From Caulobacteraceae bacterium (lineage in GTDB: Bacteria > Pseudomonadota > Alphaproteobacteria > Caulobacterales > Caulobacteraceae): 5,165 bases of DNA. The stretch is taken from assembly GCA_003136615.1 (NCBI GenBank), contig PLFA01000116.1, forward strand, positions 509-5,673, given 5' to 3'. A program made the translations under genes and the position numbers. Shown here in pieces: positions 1 through 5,165 of this stretch (position 1 is the stretch's first letter; each line of letters begins with the position of its first letter). The notes under the pieces were generated by a model. That model was not told where the DNA came from. It did not search any database and saw only the letters and a list, made by a program, of their open reading frames with translations.

Positions 1-837
1 GATGGCGGCGAGGCGGTTCTGGAGCGCGTCATGACGAGCGGAGATCGCATTCAGGATCGCCTGCTCACCGATATTGGCGGCAAGGCCCTATTTACCAAGG
101 AGATCGAGGAGGCCCTGCTCGCGGGGCGGATCGACTGCGCGGTGCACTCCATGAAGGACATGCCCGGGGAAGACGCGCCAGGCCTCGTGATCGCCGCGGT
201 GCCCGTCCGCGAGGATCCCCGGGACGCCTTTCTTAGTCCCCAATTCGAGACACTCGCCGCTATGCCGCAGGGAGCCAAACTGGGGACCGCCAGCCTGCGG
301 CGTCAGGCTCAGGCCCTGCACCTGCGTCCCGATATCGCCATCGTTCCCTTGCGGGGCAATGTCGACACCCGCATCGCCAAGATGGAGCAGGGCGAGGCGG
401 ACGCGATCATCCTGGCCGCCGCGGGGCTCAATCGCCTGGGCCTCTCACATCTTCCCCGCGCCCTCATCGATCCCATCGCCTGCCCCCCCGCTCCCGCCCA
501 GGGCGCCCTGGCCATTCAGACCCGGGCCGAAGACGCCGACGCGCCTTGGCTGGCGGCGCTCAAGCACCGGGCAACGACCCTCGCCATCACGGCGGAGCGC
601 GGCGCACTCGCTTTCCTTGAGGGCTCTTGCCGCACCGCCATCGGCGCCTACGCCACATTGGACGGGGCGACACTGACCCTGGTGGTGGAGGCCTTGACGC
701 CCACGGGCGACAGGCGGTTCCGCCGGGAAGGCCAGACGGATGTCGGCGGCCCCCACGGACTTTCCGCCGCCCGCGATCTGGGATTTCGCCTGGGCGAGGC
801 CATCGCCCTCGAAGCGGGGGACGCCCTGATCCGATAG
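1..837 (+). CDS. hemC: Hydroxymethylbilane synthase (porphobilinogen deaminase), 5' end cut by window edge
   Basis: This cytoplasmic enzyme joins four porphobilinogen molecules into the linear tetrapyrrole hydroxymethylbilane, the substrate of HemD. The frame is open from base 1, so an in-frame ATG at 31 is internal and not the start. The 278 residues seen include GGKALF (26-31) and HSMKDMP (49-55), whose Asp53 matches the catalytic Asp84 of E. coli. They also include SLRR (Arg100, Arg101) and LRGNVDTR (Arg118, Arg124), which match the substrate-binding arginines 131, 132, 149 and 155. LEGSCRTAIG carries Cys210, the attachment site of the dipyrromethane cofactor (Cys242 in E. coli). The constant offset of 31 suggests about 31 N-terminal residues lie outside the window. 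The second Gly of the usual GGKGLF is Ala here. All key residues visible are intact, so the enzyme should be active. It is the first visible gene of a hemC-hemD-mitofilin-hemY operon. Confidence 0.97.
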   Translation, partial: DGGEAVLERVMTSGDRIQDRLLTDIGGKALFTKEIEEALLAGRIDCAVHSMKDMPGEDAPGLVIAAVPVREDPRDAFLSPQFETLAAMPQGAKLGTASLRRQAQALHLRPDIAIVPLRGNVDTRIAKMEQGEADAIILAAAGLNRLGLSHLPRALIDPIACPPAPAQGALAIQTRAEDADAPWLAALKHRATTLAITAERGALAFLEGSCRTAIGAYATLDGATLTLVVEALTPTGDRRFRREGQTDVGGPHGLSAARDLGFRLGEAIALEAGDALIR

Positions 838-844
838 GAACGCC

Positions 845-849
845 GGAGG
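845..849 (+). promoter_or_regulatory. Ribosome binding site of hemD
   Basis: GGAGG lies five bases before the ATG at 855, in the 17-base gap after the hemC stop. It fixes the hemD start at 855, in preference to an in-frame ATG at 627 that lies deep inside hemC. Confidence 0.85.
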
Positions 850-854
850 TCCGA

Positions 855-1553
855 ATGAGGACTGTATGGATCACCCGCGCATTGCCTGGCGCGCGCGCCA
901 CCGCCGAACGCGTCGCGGCTCTCGGCTTCGAGCCAACCGTGGCGCCGCTCATCGAGATTCATCCGACGGGTGTGGGGCCTATCGACCTTGCCGGCGCGGG
1001 GGCGCTGGCTTTCACCAGCGCCAACGGCGTTCGCGCGTTCTCCGCACGCTCGGACGTTCGCCATCTCCCAGTATTTGCCGTCGGCGCCGCGACGGCGCGA
1101 TCCGCGCGGTCCGCTGGGTTTGAAAACGTTAGTTCCGCGGAGGGAGATGTCGCGGCCCTGGCGGTCTTTATTCAGGCCGCGTCCAGGCAGTCGGGGTTCA
1201 TCCTTCATATTGGCGCGGCCGAGCCCGCTGGCGATCTGGCGGGGGCTTTGACCGCCATGGGAATCCCTACCCGCCGCCTCGATGTCTACGAGAGCGTCGA
1301 GGCGCCCCTGGCGCGCAAGGCTGTGACCGGGCTCGCGGCCGCAGACATTATTCTTGCGCATTCCCCCAGAGCGGCCGTGATTTTGGCCCGTGTCCTTGTC
1401 CAGATTCCCCACCTTCGTCCCGATATACTTTGTCTCTCTCCAGCAGTCGCCGCGCCCCTTGAAGCCCTTGTTGAGCGGCGCCTCGCAGTCGCCGCCGCGC
1501 CGACGGAGGACGCGATCATGGCTCTTCTCGCGGCGTGGCGGCCGCCCGCGTGA
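855..1553 (+). CDS. hemD: Uroporphyrinogen-III synthase
   Basis: This cytoplasmic enzyme closes hydroxymethylbilane to uroporphyrinogen III and inverts ring D, the branch point to heme, siroheme, cobalamin and chlorophylls. The product has 232 residues, slightly short for a family that is usually near 240-250. The family is poorly conserved, but its landmarks are present. The N-terminal strand and helix read VWITRALPGARATAERVAAL, followed by a VAPLIEI segment. FTSANGV (Thr54-Val59) is the most recognisable motif. FAVGAATA follows, then a GDLAGAL helix, HSPRAA in the second lobe, and a C-terminal APTEDAIMALL helix. The two-lobe order is complete. The RGE often seen before GDLAGAL is replaced by GAAEPA. 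The start at 855 has a strong GGAGG and lies 17 bases after hemC, so the two are almost certainly one transcript and act in sequence. The stop codon lies in the loop of a GC-rich inverted repeat. Confidence 0.93.
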   Translation: MRTVWITRALPGARATAERVAALGFEPTVAPLIEIHPTGVGPIDLAGAGALAFTSANGVRAFSARSDVRHLPVFAVGAATARSARSAGFENVSSAEGDVAALAVFIQAASRQSGFILHIGAAEPAGDLAGALTAMGIPTRRLDVYESVEAPLARKAVTGLAAADIILAHSPRAAVILARVLVQIPHLRPDILCLSPAVAAPLEALVERRLAVAAAPTEDAIMALLAAWRPPA

Positions 1554-1568
1554 AGGTTGCGGGCGGCC
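1540..1568 (+). other. Perfect 10-bp GC-rich stem-loop across the hemD stop codon
   Basis: GGCCGCCCGC (1540-1549) is exactly complementary to GCGGGCGGCC (1559-1568), leaving a 9-base loop that contains the hemD TGA (1551-1553). No T-run follows, so it does not look like a standard intrinsic terminator. It lies 27 bases before the ATG of the next gene. A role in mRNA stability, partial termination or tuning of expression between hemD and the downstream membrane genes is inference. Chance in GC-rich DNA is possible. Confidence 0.5.
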
Positions 1569-1595
1569 CCCGATTGGGGCACGAAAGACCCTAAG

Positions 1596-2465
1596 ATGAC
1601 CGCTGAGCCTGACGCCGCCGTTTTTGCCGCTAGACCCGTTCCAGTTCGCCGTGCGGGCATCATCAGCGCGACGTTCGCGGCGGCGATGCTTGTGGCCTTG
1701 ATCTCGCTTGTGGGCGCGGCATTCTTTGTGCTCGGCGCACGGATGACGGCCGAACGGGGCGCGCCTCCAACGCCGGCCCATACGTCGTCGGCCGCGGGCG
1801 CGGCCGCCCCCGGCGAAGCGCAGGGTCAAACCGTGAGCGCGGCGATAACGGGTCCTTCGCCGATCACGGCAGGCCCGCCCTCCGATATCGCCGGACTTGC
1901 GGGGCGGGTCGCAGCCCTTGAGGCGCGTCAGAACCGGCTCCTTGACGCGGCGAGCGAGGCCCTGGCGGTGGCCGCCTTGAGCCGGGCCGTGGATCAGCCT
2001 CAGCCCTTCGCCCAAACCCTCAGCGCCTTCGCGGGTTCGCTGCCGAGCGCGGGGACGGCGACTCTGACGCCCTTGGCCGTGCAAGGCGCGCCGACCCGAG
2101 CGGAATTGGCGCGGAGCCTGGATGATCTGGCGGCGCGCGTCTCAGCCGAGGCGCGCACGCCGGCGCAAGGGGCGAGCCTCCCTGCGCGCCTGGCCTATGC
2201 ACTCTCGCGGCTTGTGAGCATCCGCCAGGTGGACCCTGCGGGGTCGGGTCCCGACGCCATCGTCGCCCGCGCCGAAATCGCCGCAAACGCCGGCGACATC
2301 GAAGGCGCTCTTAGCCTGTTATCGCGGCTGCCGAGCTCGACCAACTCCGTCCTTGCCAGCTGGCGGGAGGCGGCGCGTCGGCGCGTGGCCATAGATCGCG
2401 CGGTGGCGGGTCTTCAGGCTGAGGCCCTGGCCGATCTCGCCGTGGCGCGGAGCGCGGCGCCATGA
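1596..2465 (+). CDS. Mitofilin/Mic60-like inner-membrane protein (COG4223 type), compact
   Basis: The product has 289 residues. A short N-terminus with Arg18-Arg19 leads into one hydrophobic segment (about 21-47). Next is an Ala/Pro/Gly/Ser/Thr-rich linker (about 51-97), then a short heptad stretch (Leu101, Val105, Leu108, Gln112, Leu115). The C-terminal helical region (about 199-289) begins with the amphipathic LAYALSRLVSIRQV and contains the motifs PDAIVARAEIAANAGDIEGA and LASWREAARRRVAIDRAV. This order (membrane anchor, linker, coiled coil, helical C-terminus) and the position between hemD and hemY match the alphaproteobacterial relatives of mitochondrial Mic60, which shape inner-membrane invaginations. 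The coiled coil is much shorter than in typical Mic60. The ATG at 1596 is preferred over a TTG at 1557, which lies inside the hairpin and only three bases after hemD. The ribosome site is weak (GAAAG at 1583-1587). The stop overlaps the hemY start by 4 bases. Class identity is fairly secure from context and layout; function is inferred. Confidence 0.75.
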   Translation: MTAEPDAAVFAARPVPVRRAGIISATFAAAMLVALISLVGAAFFVLGARMTAERGAPPTPAHTSSAAGAAAPGEAQGQTVSAAITGPSPITAGPPSDIAGLAGRVAALEARQNRLLDAASEALAVAALSRAVDQPQPFAQTLSAFAGSLPSAGTATLTPLAVQGAPTRAELARSLDDLAARVSAEARTPAQGASLPARLAYALSRLVSIRQVDPAGSGPDAIVARAEIAANAGDIEGALSLLSRLPSSTNSVLASWREAARRRVAIDRAVAGLQAEALADLAVARSAAP

Positions 2466-3991
2466 TCCGCCTGAGCTTTGGGCTTCTCTTGGTGGCGGTA
2501 TTCCTGGTCATCGCCATAGCCCTTATCGGCGAACCGGGCGTTGCGAGTTTGACCTGGCTGGGCTGGCAGGTGAACACCACGGCGGCGGCGGCCGTGCTGG
2601 TTATCGGCCTGCTGGCCTTTGTCGCAACGGTGTTCTGGCGCGCGGTGATCTGGCTTTTGCAGTCGCCCGCGCGCGCGCGAAAAGCAGCGATTGAGACCCG
2701 GCGTCGGGAGGGCCGCGACGCCCTTACGCGCGGGTTCCTGGCCGCGGCGGCCGGCGACGGGCCCGGCGCGCGTCGTCAGGCTTTCAGAGCGGCTCAGTAT
2801 TCGGATGAGGCCCCCGGGCTTGTCCGGCTTCTGGCCGCGCGGGCCGCGGAGGCGGCGCAAGATGGCGCCGCGGCCCAGTTGGCCTACGAGGCTATGCTGG
2901 GCTTTGCCGATATGCGTCTGGCGGCCCACCGGGGCCTCATGCAAATCGCTCTTGGCCGCGGGGACGCGGCGGAGGCCCTTCGCCAGGCGAGCGCCGCATT
3001 TGGTCTCACCGAAAGCGCGCCCTGGGCTTGGCAGGCGCTGCTGGAGAACCGCCTGGCGGCGGGCGATTGGGATGGCGGACTTGCCCTTATTGAAACGGCG
3101 CTCGCGCGAAAAATCGTTTCGCCGCTGATCGCCGACCGCGCCCGCGCCGCTTTTGAGACCGCAAAGGCCGCCACTCTGGAGGCGAAGACGGCGAGCGGCG
3201 GCCCGTCGTCGGAGGCGATCAATCTTGCCACAGCCGCCGCCCGGGCGCGGCCCGACTTCACGCCCGCAGCGGTGATTGCCGCCCGACTCCGGTCGCAGGA
3301 AGGGCGGGGACAGCGGGCTGAAGCCTTGATAGAAGCCGCATGGCGCGCGCGGCCCCACCCGGCCTTATGGCGCGCGTGGCGCGACCTGCATACGGACGAA
3401 ACGCCTCCCGCCCGAGCGCGTCGGCTCGCGGATCTGGCCTTGATCCATCCCGATCATCGCGAGAGCCGTATTCTGCAGGTCGAGCAGGCCCTGATCTCCG
3501 GCGATGGCGTCGCCGCCCTGGCGGCCGCGCGGGCATTGGAGGGCGAACCGCTTACGAGGCGTCTTGCCGATCTTCAGGCCCGACTGCGACTTGCCCTGGG
3601 ACGCCCCAGCGAGTCTCGCGAATGGCTCGCCCGGGGGGCGACGGCGCCCCTGGAGGCCGATTGGTCCGACATTGGCGAAGATGGTCGGGCTTTCACTTAC
3701 GCCCCGGGGGACTGGGGTCGGATCGTCGGCGCCTATGCCGAACGCGGCGAGATCCTGCATCCCCGTTTTGAGCGTGGTGAGAGCGCCTATGGGGAATTGC
3801 CGCGCATTCCGGCTGATTATGTGGAAAGCCAGCCGTTCAATGCGACACCATGGCGTGAGGCGGCGGAACAGGGCGCGGCCAACGCGCCGATTTTTGATGA
3901 TGATGATTTTGGCGAGGTTCTTACCGCCGGGGATTCGGCCGCCCCGCCTCCACCCTCACGCGCCCTTGGCGGCCGGTCCAAGGGACGCTAA
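2462..3991 (+). CDS. hemY: HemY, TPR-type inner-membrane protein of the heme operon
   Basis: This is the proteobacterial HemY family (HemY N-terminal domain plus TPR-like helices), not the Bacillus protoporphyrinogen oxidase of the same name. The product has 509 residues, longer than the roughly 400 of E. coli. Two hydrophobic segments (about 4-24 and 41-66) surround a short GEPG...W loop, as in the family. Ala/Arg-rich helical pairs follow to about residue 390, consistent with TPR repeats. A distinct C-terminal part contains GRAF-Y-P-DW-R and GEILHPRFERGE motifs. It ends in an acidic patch (Asp479-Asp482, encoded by four GAT codons at 3896-3907) and a Pro/Arg-rich tail. The protein has no cysteine. 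Its precise role is not settled; it is thought to act in late heme synthesis at the membrane. ATG 2462 lies in the ATGA overlap with the preceding gene, with GGAG at 2449-2452, which suggests translational coupling. Confidence 0.9.
   Translation: MIRLSFGLLLVAVFLVIAIALIGEPGVASLTWLGWQVNTTAAAAVLVIGLLAFVATVFWRAVIWLLQSPARARKAAIETRRREGRDALTRGFLAAAAGDGPGARRQAFRAAQYSDEAPGLVRLLAARAAEAAQDGAAAQLAYEAMLGFADMRLAAHRGLMQIALGRGDAAEALRQASAAFGLTESAPWAWQALLENRLAAGDWDGGLALIETALARKIVSPLIADRARAAFETAKAATLEAKTASGGPSSEAINLATAAARARPDFTPAAVIAARLRSQEGRGQRAEALIEAAWRARPHPALWRAWRDLHTDETPPARARRLADLALIHPDHRESRILQVEQALISGDGVAALAAARALEGEPLTRRLADLQARLRLALGRPSESREWLARGATAPLEADWSDIGEDGRAFTYAPGDWGRIVGAYAERGEILHPRFERGESAYGELPRIPADYVESQPFNATPWREAAEQGAANAPIFDDDDFGEVLTAGDSAAPPPPSRALGGRSKGR
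3963..3984 (+). other. 7-bp stem-loop at the 3' end of hemY
   Basis: CCCTTGG (3963-3969) pairs perfectly with CCAAGGG (3978-3984) across an 8-base loop, ending four bases before the hemY TAA. No T-run follows. It could protect the 3' end of the operon mRNA or form part of a weak terminator before the tRNA gene. It may also simply reflect coding sequence for the GGRSKG tail. Confidence 0.35.
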
Positions 3992-4043
3992 GAGCCTCAT
4001 AACGACCGGAAAGCGGCTTAGACTGTTTTCGGAGGAATTTCGG

Positions 4044-4119
4044 GCCGCCTTAGCTCAGCCGGTAGAGCGGCGCATTCGTAATGCGTAGGTCAGGTGTTCG
4101 AGTCACCTAGGCGGCACCA
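4044..4119 (+). tRNA. tRNA-Thr (anticodon CGT), CCA encoded
   Basis: The full cloverleaf can be folded by eye. The acceptor stem pairs GCCGCCT (4044-4050) with AGGCGGC (4109-4115), all seven pairs perfect. T-A follows at positions 8-9. The D stem is GCTC/GAGC (4053-4056, 4065-4068). The anticodon stem is GCGCA/TGCGT (4070-4074, 4082-4086) with one G-U pair. The loop TTCGTAA carries anticodon CGT (4077-4079), which reads the threonine codon ACG. The variable loop is 5 bases, and the T stem AGGTG/CACCT encloses TTCGAGT. The discriminator A4116 is followed by encoded CCA (4117-4119). The gene starts 52 bases after hemY on the same strand. I see no convincing terminator between them, so it may be partly co-transcribed or have its own weak promoter; TAGACT at 4019-4024 is a possible -10. 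Confidence 0.96.
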
Positions 4120-4164
4120 CCCCTTATTCACGTTTCGTCGCGACGTCTTCCTCGCGCTGAAATG

Positions 4165-4193
4165 TTGTCATTTTCGCCACACCTAGTCAAAAT
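4165..4193 (+). promoter_or_regulatory. Possible sigma70-type promoter for the outer-membrane protein gene
   Basis: TTGTCA (4165-4170, five of six to TTGACA) lies 17 bases before CAAAAT (4188-4193, four of six to TATAAT). Transcription would start near 4200 and give a leader of about 170 bases before the GTG at 4373. It is the best match I found in the 253-base spacer after the tRNA. The -10 is weak and Alphaproteobacteria often deviate from this consensus. Confidence 0.35.
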
Positions 4194-4202
4194 GAACCCC
4201 GC

Positions 4203-4236
4203 CAGGCCGCAAATCTCTCGAAATAAGCGTGGCCTG
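4203..4236 (+). other. Inverted repeat, 8-bp stem with 18-base loop
   Basis: CAGGCCGC (4203-4210) pairs with GCGTGGCCTG read at 4229-4236, including one G-U pair, around an A/T-richer 18-base loop. It would lie at the very 5' end of the leader if the promoter at 4165-4193 is real. Without a following T-run it is not a clear terminator for the tRNA. Role unknown. Confidence 0.3.
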
Positions 4237-4310
4237 ACGAAGCTAAGTCCATATCTGGCGCGTTGAGGTGAAGTTCGCTCCTCCGCTCTCGGGCTTTGAG
4301 GCGACGGAAG

Positions 4311-4324
4311 CGTTCAAGTGAACG
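4311..4324 (+). promoter_or_regulatory. Short perfect dyad, operator-like
   Basis: CGTTCA-AG-TGAACG is a perfect 6-bp inverted repeat with a 2-base spacer, 48 bases before the GTG start. The tight spacing is more typical of a protein binding site than of an RNA hairpin. If the transcription start is near 4200 it would sit inside the leader, so an operator role is only a suggestion. Confidence 0.3.
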
Positions 4325-4330
4325 GCAACA

Positions 4331-4353
4331 GCCCCACCGCCTTCGGCGAGGGC
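4331..4353 (+). other. Leader stem-loop just upstream of the ribosome binding site
   Basis: The lower stem pairs GCCC (4331-4334) with GGGC (4350-4353). The upper stem pairs CGCC (4338-4341) with GGCG (4345-4348) around TTC, with a small asymmetric internal loop between. It ends 11 bases before the ribosome binding site and leaves that site in unpaired A/G-rich sequence. Structured leaders of this kind often stabilise mRNAs of abundant outer-membrane proteins; that role is inferred here. Confidence 0.35.
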
Positions 4354-4363
4354 AGGATCAAAA

Positions 4364-4368
4364 GAGGG
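4364..4368 (+). promoter_or_regulatory. Ribosome binding site deciding the GTG start
   Basis: GAGGG lies four bases before the GTG at 4373. Together with the signal peptide that begins exactly there, it supports a GTG start rather than the in-frame ATG at 4412, which lies within the signal peptide. Confidence 0.8.
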
Positions 4369-4372
4369 TGAC

Positions 4373-5165
4373 GTGAAACCAACACTTCTGGCAGGCTCCG
4401 CGCTGGGCCTTATGCTGATCGCGGGCGGGGCCCTTGCCCAAGCCGGCGATCTGATGGGGTCGGCGCCTTATTCGGCGACAACTCCCGGCTGGTACGGCGC
4501 CGTGGACATCGGCGCTCATGAAATGAACGACCTTAACGAGTACCCGGAGATATCCGGCGTACCGTCGTTGAAGGCCAAGACGCTCGACAATGTCGATGTG
4601 TTCGGTCGCATTGGCTACCGGGTTAATCCCTACATCCGGATTGAAGGCGAGCTCGGTTATCGTCCCGGAACGCTCAAGGGCGTGTCCGCCAATACGAACG
4701 GGGGCGCCTACCTTTGCGGCGCCGGAGCGACCGCCACTTATACAGCGGGTGCGTTTGCCGGCTCCTGCCCCCATCCGTACGGCGAGGTCAATGCCTTGAC
4801 CGGCATGGGCAATATCATCGTTGATCTCCTTCCCCATTCCCGGCTTAGCCCCTTCGTGGGTGGTGGCGCGGGCATCAATGCCCTCCTGCCCGTCCACCAA
4901 CGGGGGACCTGGGTGGGAGCTGGTAATCCGGGCGCCACGGGCGTATCTGATATCAACTCATTCCCGGCTGCATTTGCCTATCAGGGACTCGGCGGTTTCA
5001 CCTACGCCGTGACTGATCGGGTCAATGTTGATCTCACCTATCATTACCTCAGCGGGGGTAAGGAAAAGCTTTACGATTATTATACCGGCTTGGCTTACAA
5101 AGCCCGTTACGAGGATCAATCGGTGTCGCTGGGCCTGCGTTACAGCTTCGCGACACCCCCGGCGC
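4373..5165 (+). CDS. Outer-membrane beta-barrel protein, OmpA/Omp25-like, 3' end cut by window edge
   Basis: The 264 residues seen start with a textbook signal peptide: Lys2, a hydrophobic core, and cleavage after ALA (Ala22/Gln23). The mature part begins with a first-strand motif, GWYGAVDIGAH. Alternating polar/aromatic strands follow (FGRIGYRV, IRIEGELGYRPG, FVGGGAGINAL, YQGLGGFTYAV, VNVDLTYHYLSGG). They end in SVSLGLRYSF, whose terminal Phe259 is the usual last-strand signature of a barrel. This fits an 8-stranded outer-membrane barrel that acts as a structural protein or small pore. Cys115 and Cys132 lie in one probable surface loop and could form a disulfide. After Phe259 the frame reads ATPPA and stays open to the edge. 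This may begin the Pro-rich linker to a peptidoglycan-binding OmpA domain, or the gene may end soon after. Base composition is less GC-rich than the heme operon. It appears to be a separate transcription unit with its own leader. Confidence 0.88.
   Translation, partial: MKPTLLAGSALGLMLIAGGALAQAGDLMGSAPYSATTPGWYGAVDIGAHEMNDLNEYPEISGVPSLKAKTLDNVDVFGRIGYRVNPYIRIEGELGYRPGTLKGVSANTNGGAYLCGAGATATYTAGAFAGSCPHPYGEVNALTGMGNIIVDLLPHSRLSPFVGGGAGINALLPVHQRGTWVGAGNPGATGVSDINSFPAAFAYQGLGGFTYAVTDRVNVDLTYHYLSGGKEKLYDYYTGLAYKARYEDQSVSLGLRYSFATPPA

Noticed and set aside
76..93. GGKALF in place of the usual GGKGLF in HemC as a sign of lost activity
   Set aside because: The catalytic Asp, substrate arginines and cofactor Cys are all intact, and Ala at this position is, as I recall, tolerated in other HemC proteins.
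627..854. In-frame ATG at 627 as an upstream start for hemD
   Set aside because: It would add 76 Arg/Pro/Gly-rich residues inside hemC. The ATG at 855 has GGAGG at ideal spacing and matches the family N-terminus.
648..2084. Long open frame (478 codons) on the minus strand, antisense to hemD and the mitofilin-like gene
   Set aside because: It is extremely rich in Arg and Gly with no domain pattern, and lies opposite two well-supported genes. Long antisense frames are expected in GC-rich DNA.
2414..3358. Open frame of 314 codons on the minus strand opposite hemY
   Set aside because: Composition is Arg/Gly-rich and low in recognisable structure, and hemY on the other strand has clear family features. 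It is a coding shadow.
3896..3907. (GAT)4 run in hemY as a phase-variation repeat
   Set aside because: It is short, and a trinucleotide slip stays in frame, so it would only change the number of Asp residues.
3996..4024. Promoter for the tRNA (CTCATA-N17-TAGACT)
   Set aside because: TAGACT is a fair -10 at a sensible distance from the tRNA, but the -35 matches only three of six, so it is too weak to list as a feature.
4044..4119. tRNA gene as an integration (att) site for a mobile element
   Set aside because: No integrase gene and no repeat of the tRNA 3' end were seen in the 253-base spacer or in the following gene.
4130..4150. Palindrome CGTCGCGACG after the tRNA as a terminator
   Set aside because: A palindrome with no loop cannot form a proper hairpin, and the following TCTTCCT is a poor T-run.
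4358..4900. Open frame of 180 codons on the minus strand opposite the outer-membrane protein gene
   Set aside because: No motif or convincing ribosome site was seen, and it is fully antisense to a gene with a signal peptide and barrel strands.

Overview
The window reads as a GC-rich alphaproteobacterial chromosome segment, perhaps Caulobacterales or a relative. This rests on the gene order hemC-hemD-mitofilin-like-hemY, the style of the HemY C-terminal region, the Ala/Arg/Gly-rich proteins, and an OmpA-type barrel. The lineage is inferred from remembered family features, not from a search. All recognised genes lie on the + strand.

Positions 1-3991 hold a compact operon. It starts inside hemC (hydroxymethylbilane synthase, about 31 N-terminal residues missing). 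After 17 bases comes hemD (uroporphyrinogen-III synthase). After 42 bases comes a one-pass membrane protein of the alphaproteobacterial mitofilin/Mic60-like (COG4223-type) class. Its stop codon overlaps the start of hemY by 4 bases (ATGA). HemC and HemD carry out consecutive steps of tetrapyrrole synthesis, from porphobilinogen to uroporphyrinogen III. The two membrane proteins that follow are the usual partners of this operon in Alphaproteobacteria and may link heme synthesis to inner-membrane organisation. Perfect GC-rich inverted repeats sit across the hemD stop codon and just before the hemY stop codon.

Positions 3992-4372 hold a complete tRNA-Thr (anticodon CGT, CCA encoded) 52 bases after hemY. 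A 253-base spacer follows, with a possible sigma70-type promoter and three small inverted repeats that would fall in a long leader. From 4373 to the right edge runs an exported outer-membrane beta-barrel protein. It has a GTG start, a good ribosome binding site and a clear signal peptide. The reading is cut at what may be the start of a Pro-rich linker.

This is largely an ordinary housekeeping region. I see no mobile element, CRISPR array, phage gene or defence system. The items most worth a second look are the very compact Mic60-like protein coupled to hemY, the hairpin enclosing the hemD stop codon, and the structured leader of the outer-membrane protein gene.
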